DNA from: Gigaspora rosea
Taxonomy: Eukaryota; Glomeromycota; Glomeromycetes; Diversisporales; Gigasporaceae
Assembly: GCA_003550325.1 (NCBI GenBank)
Contig: QKWP01000104.1
Span: 119,174-183,173 of the forward strand
Direction of reading: 5' to 3'
DNA length: 64,000 nucleotides
A program made the translations under genes and the position numbers. The notes under the pieces were generated by a model. That model was not told the DNA's origin. It did not search any database and saw nothing but the letters and a program-made list of their open reading frames with translations. Shown piece after piece: positions 45,829-58,538 of the stretch; position 1 is the first letter of the stretch, and each line of letters starts with the position of its first letter.

Positions 45829-45837
45829 AAATATTTA

Positions 45838-47799
45838 TCCACAAATTTTATAATTAAAATTTCTGTTCTTACGTAAATTGCTAATTAAAATTTTTTTTAT
45901 AACATTATGTTTTTTTTATTTTTTTAAAAATCTTTTTAATCAGAAATGTCAAATACAAGTAAAATACATTAATCTATTTATATGCAATAGAATACACATA
46001 TTACACTACAATAACAGCAAGTATATGGAATCAAAAAAATTTTTTTTTACTGACTACTTTTTTTTCTATACTAAGATAGGTATCAGTTTTTTTTTTTTTG
46101 CTTGTTTTCTTTTTTATTTTTCGTTCTTTTTTGCTAAATACTTCTTTCTTTTATAGGTTATGTATACTACTAGGAAGGATGGAATGGCGTGAAGATTTAA
46201 AGATCCTAATTCAGAGATTTTAACCTGAAAGTACTAAAAATAAATATAGTTTTTTTTGCATATTTTTTTTAGTATTCTTTTTTTTTTGCTAACTACTTCT
46301 TTCTTTTATAGACTTTGTGCACTACTGGCAAGGGGAAATGGTGTAAAGATTCAGAAATCTTGACCAAAAAAGGTGAAACAATATAAAAATTCAGAGATCT
46401 CGACACGAAAGTGCTATAACTGTATCAGCAAATTTATAATAGCATAATTTTACGTAAGGTTTTATGAACTATAATATAAGCAAAATATTATGTAATATAT
46501 TTCAAAATATTTTGAAATATCAATATTTTGAAATATTATGAAAGTAATTTCGAAATATTTCAAAATATATTACGAAATATTTTGAACCCTTTCAAAATAT
46601 ATTACAAAATATTTCGAACCCTTTCAAAATATTTTAGGACTAGGAAACCAAGCTGGATTAGTAGATCTGTAACCTGGATCACGTATTAGACTGATTTTTC
46701 GAAATAGTTTAATGATGTTCAAATTCTGTACTACAAGATCAGATTAGATCTTTTGTTTATAATTAGATCTTTTATTTTGTTTTTTTTGCTATTTTGTTTT
46801 TATTTTGTTTTTTTTTATTTTCGGATCATTTTTTGTTTTGTGTTACATTTTTTTTGTTTTCATTTGTATTTTTCAGGTTTTTTTATTTATTATTTTTAAT
46901 TTTTTTATTTATTTTTATTTAGGCACTTTACAAGAAAAACAAACACTTTTCGAAACATTGTGTATACCAACTATGACTTCTGACACTTTCAAGAACACTC
47001 TCTAAATTTTCAGGAATGCTTCTTTAGAGAAATGGTCACAAGTTTTCACAAGTTTTTGCAAGTCTTTGCAAGTTTTTGCAAGTTCTTGCAAAGCTTTGTT
47101 TCATTTATTTTTTCATTTCGTGTTTTTTATTTTTGTTTTTTTGGTTTATTTTTAAAATTTTTTTATTAATTTATTTCATTTTAGCACTTTGCGAGAACAG
47201 AACCATTACTTCCTGGCACTTTGCAAGAAAACCAACCTGGACTTTTTCGGCACTTCACGACTTTTTTGGTATTTTGCAAGAAGCTTTTGCTATTTCAGAA
47301 TTTGCAAGAACACGAACTCTTACTTTAGAGAAATGAAGATTTGGGACTTTATTTATTTTTTTATTAGATTATTTGTTTTCTCATTTTTTTTTACTTATTT
47401 TTTTTAATTTTTATTTTATTTATTTATTCCTGGCTTCTTCAATACTTAGCGACTTTCCTGGCACTTTCTCTGACACTTTGCAAGAATATACTAGATTTCT
47501 CCAGTGATTTGCAAGAATACCAACACTTCTGAGAAATGGTTTTTTTTATTTTTTTTCACTTTGAAGTATTTAGAAAAAGAGAGCGAAATATTGTTATAGC
47601 CAAAACAAAAGAAGTAGTCAAAACGAAGACAATAGAAAACAAAAAATCAAAGATAATAGCTAACTGTAGTGTAAGCGAAAATAAGTGTATAGGGCTAGTT
47701 TTTTGTATATAGTAATAGAATTAGATGCGACGAAGTGCGAAAGTATTTAAATAATATGTAATAATGTAAAATTAATACTGTAAAGAATTGTATAATAAT
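45838..47799. other. AT-rich repeats, no gene seen
   Basis: Two diverged tandem copies of a segment with TTTTTTGCTAA(A/C)TACTTCTTTC and TACTACTAGGAAGG (46090-46190; 46270-46350). A related segment lies at 58255-58370. Palindromic TTTCAAAATATTTTGAAATA units occupy 46495-46640. Short CAAGTTTTTG repeats occupy 47040-47095, and diverged GGCACTTTGCAAGAA units 46920-47520. Frames here are low-complexity Phe-rich translations and not credible genes. Confidence 0.5.
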
Positions 47800-47808
47800 T
47801 AAAATATA

Positions 47809-48139
47809 GATTTTTAACATTCATCGCTAGTGTGATACATTGCTGCCTTAATTATTTTGTTTGTTTTGATTTTACATTAATCAAAACAAAACAAATAGCG
47901 GCCGCGTTACAATTAGGGTTAGGGTTTGGCAGGGCGAGAGTTAGAAGCCCTCCTAACCCAAAATTTTGCAAGGAATTTTTTTTAAGAAAAAAGTGTAGTT
48001 TCTTAGTCGAAATTTTAAGTTAGAAGCGATTTTTAAAAAAAGATTGTTTTGCTTCGATTTCACATTACACCTGATCCTGCATCCCAATTGGTTGATCAGG
48101 GGTGGTAATGCATTGCACTGGCGATAAATGATAACTCTC
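47809..48139 (+). mobile_element. MITE with 9-bp target duplication
   Basis: TAAATATA-type duplication TAAAATATA at 47800-47808 and 48140-48148. Termini around TCATCGCTAGTGTGATACAT and (inverted) TTATCGCCAGTGCAATGCAT. The core TTAGGGTTAGGGTTTGG plus TTTTAAGTTAGAAG is shared with the MITE at 44936. Confidence 0.8.
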
Positions 48140-48192
48140 TAAAATATAATATATAATAAAATATATAATATTGTATAAAAATTTTTAAATAT

Positions 48193-48895
48193 AAGGGTAT
48201 GGCAACCTAGAGAAGTAACCAGGTTGTCACCCCCAAGTGGCAGGTTGAAAGTTCAAATCCCACTGGCAACGATAACGAAAATTAGGCCTGTGTTGCAGTA
48301 ACTGTGGCTCAGTATCGTCTGGGTGCGAAATCTGTAACCTTGGTTTCACTATCTTGAATGGGAGCTTTGAGTGCAATGATATTTGTTATACCGAAAAATC
48401 CAAGAAACCAGAAAAACAGAAACCCATTTGGGAAGTCCTGAGTAAGGAGGTAGAGTATAGTCTTCGATGGTGCTACCACAATAAGATCAGTACCGGGATC
48501 AGAACAAACCTTATAAATGGCAAGGGATGTGCCTAGCGGTTCAAAGTGGCACTAGACTGCGAGTGTCGGTATAATACAGATGCGTCAGTTACTAAAAATC
48601 CAGAGTGACGCCAAAATAAAATGGGGTTGCTCGACAGGTACTGGATGCTTGCAGGTAAATTAGCCCTAAGTCTTGTTTGGCTTATAACTGATAGGTATAT
48701 TACATAGATCAGAGGGTTTTGAATAGGCAATACCTGTAGCAGGATGCAGGTATGGCAGCTAGTGTAGAACCTGTGGGCGGACTACTTAAATTAGGCACCA
48801 AAAGTGCACGTGTAGCTAGTTGTACTCTCATTTATGTATACAAAACTATCAATTAATAAACCCAATAGAGCTAGCAAAAGCTCTAGTCTAAACGT
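48193..48895 (+). mobile_element. tRNA-derived SINE, copy 1
   Basis: The head GGCAACCTAGAGAAG...AGTTCAAATCCC resembles a tRNA (A-box and B-box positions). The body matches the copy at 56704-57715, for instance CTATCTTGAATGGGAGCTTT, AAACAGAAACCCAT and the tail GGCGGACTACT...GCACGT. It is flanked by a near-perfect duplication of about 18 bp ending AAATATAA (48175-48192; about 48895-48918). Confidence 0.75.
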
Positions 48896-49222
48896 AAAAA
48901 AAATTTTTTAAATATAATTAAAATATAATAAAAATTACAACCTATTTATGATTTTTTTTTTTTTTTTTTTTAACCTTTGACAGTCTCGTCGGTACCTTTA
49001 TTAAATAGATACTTGATACATAATATAACTAAATTAATTATTTATATTTATTCTATCTATCTATCTTATAGCAGGTCCGGCATCACCCGAATACTTCATG
49101 AGCACCTTGGTGCGACCTGTCGCACTGCCTCACTGATGAGACAGACAACTTTGTCAGCCCTGTCACAGGCCAAACCAGAATGGATAATTTCCATTCCTTA
49201 TAAAGTTCTCGATCATGGTTTC

Positions 49223-52200
49223 CTACCTCTTTTCAACATTCATTTCCTTATTTTCTCTAGGTCTTGACTCTTCTATCTGAACCGTTTCGCTTTCATTCGA
49301 TGAGTCATGTGATCTTTTCCATCCATTTCCATTATCAGGTTTCTTTCTCTTGATCTTTGGGCTAATACCTTCTCCTTTTTCCCATATTGAAAGCATTTTA
49401 CAACGCTCTGACCATATGAAGTTAAAGAAACCATTTCTCCATATGTAAACGAAGCTTCTAAAACAGTTGTTCCACTCTTTTTTTGTTGCCATATATTCTC
49501 GTAGAGCTCCACTAACTTTTGCTGTACACAGACCCTTTATATAACTTATATGCATCTCGTTACGTTCATTTCCTGTAGCTAGTAGTAGAATTTCTCTAAA
49601 ATCATACAGACTTAATCGCTTCTTCGTTTCCTCTGATAGCTTCTGCCATACTGCTTCTGTTGCTACCACTTCAATATTATGCCACAAAAAACTATATGCA
49701 TCACACTCCACCAAGTGCTCTAAAGTCTCTGGTACTTCTTTCATACATGCAATACAGTTGGATGATATATAGATATCGGGTCTTCTTTTTTTTAACACCT
49801 CTAGCACTGGCAACTCATTAAAAAACACCTTGTACCAGAAAACCAATTTTTTGCTTTTCTTCAGGGTTGTGCATCTAATGCCCGTAAAACCTTTCAGAGT
49901 TGACCAAAATAAATGCCAATTATATTTTTCCTTACTTCCTTCTTGTTCGAAGTCTTGAACTACCTTCGATTCGCGCCATCTCGCGCTATTTTTGGCGTCA
50001 AAAACTTTTCTTAGAAATGCTCTTGTTCCTAACTCAACCCTATAATGCTTCCATCGTAAAGGACATTTAATCCAATGATTGTATTCTGGTGTCCCTATAC
50101 TTGTTCCTCTTCCCGTTCCTTCTTTTGCTAAAGCGTCCGCCTTGTCATTCCACCTATCTTTGCTATGACACTTTATCTTCTCTAGCTGTAGCTCTATACC
50201 TTTCGTCTTTACCATATCTTTGATTTTGATTAACCAATCAAAATACTTTTCTTTCATCCATTTTTTCCTTCACGAAGTTCCAAATTTCTGCTCAGACCTG
50301 CTATTGCTACTAAACTATCTGTTCTAATTACTACTTTTCTATTACTAGGCACTGTCAACAAAGCTAGCCAAATTGCTACCAATTCCGGCTTGGTTGAAGA
50401 CGGCCATGCTTCTACTCTACACATGCCTTTTGTTAAGCATAACTTCCCTTCATTATCCACCTGAACCCAACCAGCTCCCATTTTATTTCCACCTTCTACA
50501 GACCTTAACGACCCATCTGTATAAAAAACTACTACATTACTATCTCGTTCTCTATTACTTTGGAGCTGTTGTTCAAGTGTTTCCTCCATTTCGCGTCCCA
50601 CCTTTTGCTGCCTAATCATCCCTACATCAATATCTTCTATCACCACGTCTTCTGCAATATGTTCTTTCTCTTTTGATATTGGCACTTCTGGACGTACCAT
50701 TTCTTCTAACATATCTGTTGGTATCAGACACACACGCTTCCCTTCTTTAACTACTGGCCTTGGTAAGCATGATAAAATCCTAGACTTCGTTAACCATTTC
50801 GCACTCTCAGAGCTTCCACTTTCTTCTTGCCTTTCCAAATACTGTAAACTTTTACCAGGACTTTTTCCAAGCGAGTTTGTGTCTTCTACCATTCTCCAAT
50901 TTTCTGTTAAGACCTTACACTTCCTTTTTTCTATGATTCTCTTTACTACCGGCTCGTTCTCTTTTCCTCTAAGCAAGATCCACTCCTTCTTTCTGTTATC
51001 ACGTGACACTTCTTTTTTTGACATCTTTAGTGTGTACATACTGTTTGCGTCTCCTATCCATTCCTCTTTAACCGTTCTTCTATCTTCGTTTTGCAAAAGT
51101 TTACTTTCAACTACTGTAAACCATTTGGGCCTTTTCCCTCTTCGGACTCTATCTCTTGCCAACATAACTTGTTGCCACGTTAACATGTTTTTACCACTCT
51201 GGTCTAGCAACTGCTCTACAAAGAATATACCCGTATCCTGTAGTCCACTTATCAAATTCCTACTTCCCTTTTCTTCCTGGAGCAAATTTCTGATCAGATA
51301 TTTTCCTCCATATATACCCCACCAATTTTCATCAAAACCAAAACTGACTTTTAACTCTCTCGCTTTGACCAACACTCGGCATGCTAGATTGCCTTTCCAT
51401 AACTGTTGGAGCTCCTTATCTTCCTCACTCTTCCACTCCATATCTACTAAACCCGCATTAAGCAAACCTTGCTTTATTCTAATGTGTGCTAGCTTCAACA
51501 CTATCCCATCATTGTTCAGCCGATTTTGCAATGCCGAAATCTGCTTAATACACAACTCCTGCTCCAACAATTTACATCCCATCATTCCTCTGTGGGATAT
51601 GATATAATTTCCAGCTGTTCTCGCCATTCCTATTTTGTTTTTGACTAATTGAAGGTACGGTTGCTGTATTTTTTGCAGTGCCGTCTTGCTTAGATTTGAT
51701 ACTTGTAAAATATAACATAATTTTGGTATCAAATATATATTATTCACATAAATCAGTTGACTAATCGTCATTTTCTTCCATCTTAAGGTTAGGGCTGTTT
51801 GTCTTATTATCTCTTTCGCTTTATCTTTAACTAGCGACTCTTTTAGTCTTCCATTCAACCAAATTCCTAACATTCTAACAACTGTATTCTTTTTTGCTGC
51901 CTTGATAACTATCTTATTAATTTGAATATCTTCGCTTTCCTCTTTCTTTCTTTTATTCATCACCAAAAGCTTGCATTTGCTCTCATTTAGCTGTATGTCA
52001 TTGATTACAAAAAATTCATTTGCAATTGCTAGAATTGACTCCATTTCTTCTTTACTCTTCCCTAACCACGTTGTATCATCGGCATACGCTATCGCAGCTT
52101 GTCTTACTCTTTCTACGCACCATGTACCTCTTCTACTATCTACCGGAATTTTAACTTCTGCAATATACCCAAGTCCTTCTTCTTCTTGTACTTTACACAG

Positions 52201-54618
52201 TAACGGATCATAAAATACTCTCCACATCAACGGAGACAGAACCTCTCCCTGATCTATTCCGTCTTCCGCCACAAAAGGACTTGTTAAACCTTCCTTCGTT
52301 ATCACTCGCATTTGTCGTTTATCGAACATACTTAATACAAAGCCAATTGTTTTTTCGGGGACCTTTATTCTTCTTAATGCTAATTGTAGCATTTCCAAAG
52401 ATACCGAGTCGTATGCTTTCCGCATATCTTGAAATACTATCCACATTTCCTTGTTCTTTTCTTTCGCATCTTCCATCAATGCATTTATTATCTGCACCGG
52501 CTCTTCTGTCGAACAACCCGGAAGTGCAGCAAAATTTTGACCTTTCAGAATATCATTTTCCTTTATAATCTTTGTTAATCTATTCGTTATGATTTTTGTA
52601 ATACACTTCCTGAAGGTCTCTAACAAGGCTATTGGTCTTACGTTGCTAAGGCTTAATCCCCAGTCTGTATCCTTTGGTATCGCATACAATTGCGCGATTT
52701 TCCATTTATCTGGTACATCTCCTTTACTCCAACATAAATTTGCAAACCGCCTGAAAATTTCTTGCGTCTCCTTACTCCCATTTTTGAGCAAAATGTAACT
52801 TATGTTGGACACTCCTGGTGCTGTCGCCGTTTTAATTCCTTTAAGCATCTGGTCCCATTCGCCTTCGGTAATTTCTTCTTCGAGCCCGATGTACCACTCC
52901 TCCTTGACATAATCTTGTGGCTTGTATACGTTTTTCCATTTCCCCTTTAATAATTCCTTATTTACATGCCTTTTCCTAAATTGCCTCTGAAAGTGTTCTT
53001 TTGTCTCCAATAATACTTCATCTACATCACTAACTAGTCTGCACTCTCTATCCTTTTCAATCAACAGCCTGTCAATTTGTACATTTTTAAAAGGTTTTTC
53101 TAACAGACTCGCCAACATTTTCCCTTGTTCATTGACGATCTTTGCACACCGTGCATCTACTGCCTCTTCGATCTTCAACCTTTTTTCTTGTTCCTGTTCT
53201 TCTATCCATCTTGCCTTGATTAGCTTCCACCACCCTTTCATATCTTCCACGTGTTCGTCCTTAACTATACTTCCTACGTGTGGAATTAAAGTTCCTAATC
53301 TCTCATTTATCCCTTGTATTGTCCAATTAATTTTTTCCTGCACATCTCTCTCTATATATGAATCTTTATATTTCCTCAGTATCCTTACAAGTTTGCTGAT
53401 TTCTATTACTTCTTGGTGCAACTGTGATCGTAACTTCTTAGCACTTTTGCTTGCTACAGTATTGGATATCTTTTTATACGGGATGTTTTTATTTGCGGCA
53501 TATATTATACTATCTGAAATTGCATCTCACACTTTATTTATTAGCTGTTTACTATCATGGGATGCTTCCTGCCCTTCTAAATATTTTATACTTGGTTTTT
53601 TCTCGATTGTTTGTTGCAGGTCTGATCTGAAACTTTCCCAATCTTCTCTTCTCGCCTTCCCATACTCGTACACCTTTCTCACGTACTTCTTCTTCCTGTT
53701 ACGAGCCGCAGTGTTTACTTTTAAAAACTCACTTAGTTCTATCTCCGCTAATACGAATTCGTGATCACTGCCTGTTATACAATCAGCTTCTTGTATTTCT
53801 GCCTTCTTAAGCCCATTGAACAAATCGCCAGATGTCCATATCATATCAATTCTTGATTTACTTTTATTCCTTGACCAAGTATATGCTATCTTGTTTGGAT
53901 TTAGCTCCCTAAATGTATCGTAAAAATTTTGATTCTCTAACCATCGGTATAATGGCAGCTGTTTTTTTCCTGCCCTTTCTTCCCCTTCGAACCGATTCAA
54001 TACTTCATCTAATACGTGATTAAAATCTCCTAATATAATAAATTGTGTCACTGGTCTTCTCTGTATATATCGTTTCACTATATATTGCTGTATGTTTTTG
54101 GTTTGTTCTTTGTCGTTTGGAGGGATATATACAATAATGATCACTATCTCTAATTGCCTAAACAATAGCGATATTTCCATTATGTACTCTGTAATTGCTC
54201 TGGGCTTTGCAACGTGTACACCCCAATCTTTCTTTATTAATACTCCAATACCTGATCCCTTCTTTTTCTTAGCATCTGCATCTGCCCAAAAACTCAGATA
54301 CTGTTTATCTTTTCCAACCAGCCACTTTGACTCCTTATTTGAAATGTTTGTCTCTACAATCGCGACTACACTAATTTCCTCTTCTTCTGCCCAATCCAAT
54401 AATGCTTCCATCCTATAACTATTCTGATTTTTCAGCCCATTAATATTATGACATGCTATTCTAAATTCCATTTTACGTTTATCTTTAACCATATTAAAAA
54501 TTTTCTTCTTATATTGTTCTTTACATCTTCTCTTTTCTTTACTCCTACCACCTTCCTTCTCCTCTGTTCTTCGTTTAGACAGCCTCACCGGCCTGTCTTC
54601 GTCCATTGGGATGCCCAT
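49223..54618 (-). pseudogene. LINE ORF2: endonuclease - reverse transcriptase - RNase H
   Basis: It starts at about 54618 (MGIPMDEDRPVRLSKRR). The APE-type endonuclease shows FRIACHNINGLKN, VAIVETN, ILGDFNHVLD, SRIDMIWTSGDL and ITGSDHEFVLAEI. A single in-frame TGA at 53527-53529 separates it from the RT, with the frame protein-like on both sides. RT boxes: SNVRPIALLETFRKCITKI, FAALPGCSTEEP, WIVFQDMRKAYDSVS, DGIDQGEVLSPLMWRVF and AIAYADDTTWLG with catalytic YADD (about 52060-52090). RNase H starts VVFYTDGSLRS, KPELVAIWLAL, VIRTDSLVAIA. A one-base loss in an A-run at about 50262-50267 shifts the frame, which continues DKADALAKEG (the final Asp). The C-terminus has CIACMKEVPETLEHLVECD, a Cys/His finger, and stops at 49223. 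The clade looks I/Tad-like by its domains. Confidence 0.92.
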
Positions 54619-54733
54619 GGCAACAATCTTAGGAGTGACATGGAGTCACCCCTATACTATCCCTTTCCTCAAGTCTTACTAATCTTTTAAGTATCTCTTC
54701 TAATAACTTTTGACTTGATAACACCGTGTTCTA

Positions 54734-56020
54734 CTAATCTGTTTCTTCACTCGTCCTTTCTTTCCATTTTCCTATCGGTCTTCTCTGTAATGTGTTTATC
54801 TTTTCACTCTCTATTATCGTTTTTCTCCCCTGTTCTTCCCATCTTTTCCTGTCTTGTTTTCCAAATTTCTCCATGTTCTTGATTTCTTTATGTTGTCTTC
54901 TTGTTCTTTGGTCTGCTTCTGCTAGTACCTTTCCTTTTCCGTCTCTCGTGTCTTCACTTCTTTGACCGGTACGGTACTTCTCCTCTTGCTTCCAATATAA
55001 ATGCGTATTGAAATACGATGCTCTACTCTCCATTGCTTTTTCCTTATCGTCCCTATTTTCAAAATATACAATAGCCAACGTCTTTGGATTTCCATTACTA
55101 TTAACAGGAATGAATACCGTCTTTGCATTAAATTTTCTTAACTGTCTCAATAGTAATACTTCTTGTGCGTATTGGGGTACATTTGTTACTACTGCCTTCC
55201 ACTGTGCTCTTTCTTTAATTGTTAGAAAACCATCTTCTTCTTTCGAAATTCTTGTTAGTTTTCCTGCTACGATTGGAATTGACCAACTTGATTCTAACAT
55301 CTTTTCTTCCTCTGGCCCGTGGAATTGTATCTTGACAATAGCTGACTTCACTTTTGCTCTTTTAACCCATCTTTTAATTTCAACTTTCCCAAATTTTTTG
55401 ACTGCCAAATTTATATCTTTAGCTATACAGTATTGTGGGATATCCCATAATACATAATCTCTGTAATATTCCCTGCTTGGTGCTTCTATTATTGGTCTTC
55501 TTTCCTTTTCTTCTTTATTTACATCTTTGGTTTCAGCTATCTCTTCTTGTATTGGTTTAGTTACAGTATTTTTTCTTTCTGACAGTTTTTTTTCCCCGTT
55601 GAAGTATGCTAAATGTTCATTATTTATCGAGCACTCCAATATTCCTGTAACTCGTTCCTCAATTTCTCTAATACCATAATCTGATGTTCCTTCCTCTTGG
55701 ATTCCTATTGCAATTTTCTTACTCAACATAGCTATCATCTCTTCTTTCTGCTTTCCTTCTTCTACTAGACTATTTCTATTTTCTTTTTCCTCCTTCGTCT
55801 TCCTACCTAGTGCCTTCTATTCTGCTATTTCTGATATTCTTCTAACTATCAGAACCAATTCTGGATATTCTATTCCCAAAAATTCTGCTACACATTTATC
55901 TCTCTCCAATACGATATTCCTTTGTTCTGTTAAAGCCTTAACAATTTCGCTTTCTTCTTTTTTAAAGATATATTTATACTTTTCGAACTGCTCCATGCTG
56001 ATCTGTACTTGCTTTGACAC
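54734..56020 (-). pseudogene. LINE ORF1: RRM-like RNA-binding protein with one stop
   Basis: A 429-codon frame from 56020 (MSKQVQISMEQFEKYKYIF) to 54734, interrupted only by a TAG at 55817-55819, which looks like a single-base change. The N-terminal third is charged and probably coiled-coil. Two RRM-like segments follow: YRDYVLWDIPQYCIAKDINL with VKIQFHGPEEEKMLESSW, and WKAVVTNVPQYAQEVLLLRQ with LAIVYFENRDDKEKAMESRA. A basic tail follows (RTRRQHKEIK). The protein would coat LINE RNA. It lies ~115 bp upstream of ORF2. Confidence 0.88.
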
Positions 56021-56703
56021 TTCTTATTTTGGTATATTGGCTTTTCCTTAATCTTGTTTATTGATTATCTAGTTCTTGTTAGATCTACTTCTATTATATC
56101 TTGTTTACTTATTACACTTTACTTTTCCACGTGTTTGTTGTGTTTATAACCCGTTTTGTACATGTTCTGCCAATTTTGTTTGTTTACTTGGCACTTACTA
56201 TTGTATTATTAATTGTTTGTTTATTTGTTTACGTGTTCACAAAGATCTGCAGTTCCGGGTCTAGGCTGATTCCCCAATTAATGCAATGGAAAACAAAAAT
56301 TTTATTTTCCATTACAAAAAGTTTTAAAAGTCTCCTTTTTGTGACTTCCAGTTAGTCAGATAAATAAATGCTTCTAATAAACCCTATCTATCTTTTTGTT
56401 CTCCACAAATAATCTTATACGCCAAATAGCTATTTTCTATTATCGTTATCGCTCTAGCTTGGATTTTTGTTTCCACTCGGAATTGGTCGTGAGGATCAGC
56501 AGAGAGAGTTTTTTTTTTGCTATTTATGATTTTATTTCACTCTCCTTTTAATTCTTTTATATTAATTCTTAATTGTTATGCTTTTTCAAAAATCAACTTT
56601 TGCTTGTATAAATAAAAAAAATATAAAATTTTATATTAAATTGCGAAACTATGCGAATATTGCGAAAACCTATAAGAAAGCATGATTATGAGAATATGTA
56701 TAT

Positions 56704-57715
56704 ATATATATATATATTTTTTGCAATGTTGCATGAAAGCGAATTTTTATTAGGTTTTTAGATAATACATTCTTGGTTAATGAGAGTATATATAGCCATA
56801 CGTGCAACTTTTGGTCACCTATTTGAGTAGTCCGCCCGAAGGTTCTACACTATATGCCGTACCTGTAACCTAACTAGGAGATTACCCATTTAAACCCTCT
56901 GGTGTTCTCCATCCTGTATCACCTACCTCAATCACGCCTACACATAACCTCGTGCTGCTTCAATTGAAGACCACCCAGATCGATATTTGCCATACTACTT
57001 GCATTCTAATTCTATAGATAGTCTAATAGTATTCCAACTACCAGATTATCCTAGGGAGGGTGTAGTACATACCCCCTAATCTATCTATGTCCTACACATT
57101 TCTAGATAGGCTTTGAATACCTTCGCCGTGGCCAAGGGCCACCACTAGCAGTCAGGGCGAACTATTAAACCATATGGTATCCTTGCCCTTACAAGGTTCA
57201 TTCCAATTCCGATACCTACATTAACCAGATTTTTAACTGATCCCTCCCAAACTACCAAACCAGTTAGCCCAGATGGGTCGTTGTACCTCGCCTTTAGGTG
57301 CCTTTTGGTTTACTTCTCTTGGTTTCTAATTCTGCAGTATAGGACCTTTTTCTCCAGACGACTCTAGCGGCCAGGTTGGTGTACCCATTTGTCCGGGATG
57401 TTCATTTAGTTCTTCAGTCTCAAATCCGGTATCCGCAATATCGTCGAAGATTTTCACTACCTCCTTGCTCGGGTCTTGCCACATGGGTTTCTGTTTTTCC
57501 AGTTTCTTGGATTTGTCTGTATTACGAAACACAACTTCGCCCGAAAGCTCCCATTCAAGATAGTTACCAAGGACTACAGATAATGTACCCAACCGATCAG
57601 GAAATAGTTACCAGAACACAAGCCTATTTTTTCAAAAGCATCGCCAGTAGGATTTGAACCCTAGACCTGCCACTTGGGGTAACAACTTACCAACTTCCCT
57701 AAGTTGCCACATCTA
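56704..57715 (-). mobile_element. tRNA-derived SINE, copy 2
   Basis: On the minus strand the head has an A-box-like TTAGGGAAGTTGG and a perfect B-box GGGTTCAAATCC (about 57645-57656). The body and tail match the copy at 48193. AATATGTATAT flanks it (56693-56703; 57716-57726). It ends in a (TA)n tail. At about 1 kb it is long for a SINE, and nothing in it encodes protein. Confidence 0.75.
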
Positions 57716-57726
57716 AATATGTATAT

Positions 57727-58026
57727 TGTTTATTTATTTTTTAAAAAAATTTTGAAAATTTGCAAAAATTTGACAATATTGTAAAACAATGCGAAAATAT
57801 TAAAATATTACTTCTTGCATACATTAATTTATTGATCTGCATGAGTACATAACCCCTGTAGGGGTAATTTGCATTTTTTTTATTTGCAATATACTGTATT
57901 TCAAAATATTTCGAAATAATAACCATAATATTACTGTAAAATAGTATAATATAGTACATAATTTAACGTCGATCGTAAGATTTTTGTAATATTATGGGCC
58001 GTAATATCTTACGTTAGATTACTTTC
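57727..58026. other. AT-rich spacer
   Basis: Nothing supported. Confidence 0.4.
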
Positions 58027-58228
58027 AGTTGCCTCATTCTAATCCAAACCTCTTTAAACCAAACACTATTAAACTCTCTCTAAACCAAACAAAATTTTCT
58101 AAAACATTTGTAAATTTTATTATAAAGTTCGAATAAGCTATATATAACTTTTTGAAAACTGAACTTTTTCAAATTTTTACATAGTAAAAAAAGTAGTCCC
58201 AGCAATTTGGATTAGAGAAAGTTGACTG
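58027..58228. mobile_element. Pogo-type MITE
   Basis: CAGTTGCCTCATTCTAATCCAAA at the left; GGATTAGAGAAAGTTGACTG at the right is the inverted counterpart. The ends are more diverged than in the copy at 27.4 kb and TA is present only on the right. Confidence 0.55.
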
Positions 58229-58538
58229 TATATATAATTCGCTAATGCGATACTAAGATAGTGCTTGTTCTTTTTTTATACTTTCTTTGTTATTTTTGTT
58301 ATTTTTTTCTAATTACTTTTTTTCTATAGTTTTTGTATACTGCTGGGAAGGTTAAATAAAATAGAGATTCGGAAACTGGTTAGTCACATTATAGTTGTTA
58401 ACAGGTTTGTTATGAAGAGCAAAGAGTATTACATTAGTACCAAGAATAGAGCGAATAGTTATAGTTTAGCAGTTGATAGTTAGATTAGAGTGAATATGTA
58501 AAAATTTTTTTATATATAAATAAATTTAGGATTAATTA

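Larger units (their letters stand above)
48952..56519 (-). mobile_element. Full-length LINE (non-LTR retrotransposon), 7.6 kb
   Basis: It reads on the minus strand, with the 3' poly(A) at 48952-48971 (20 T on plus) and the 5' end at about 56519. CTATTTATGA lies at both sides (48942-48951 and 56520-56529), a perfect 10-bp target duplication. It contains a ~500-bp 5' UTR, ORF1 with RRM-like domains, and ORF2 with endonuclease, RT, RNase H and a Cys/His tail. Only two nonsense codons and one single-base deletion are seen over the coding region, so it is a young insertion. Confidence 0.95.

Noticed and set aside
45878..47407. Several Phe/Leu-rich frames that look like membrane proteins
   Set aside because: They come from T-rich tracts and short repeats; no start context, domain or conserved pattern.
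48193..48275. Functional tRNA gene
   Set aside because: The tRNA-like part is degenerate and continues into a body shared with a second copy, so it is a SINE head.
50373..55457. Plus-strand frames of up to 242 codons
   Set aside because: They are antisense shadows of the LINE ORFs on the minus strand.
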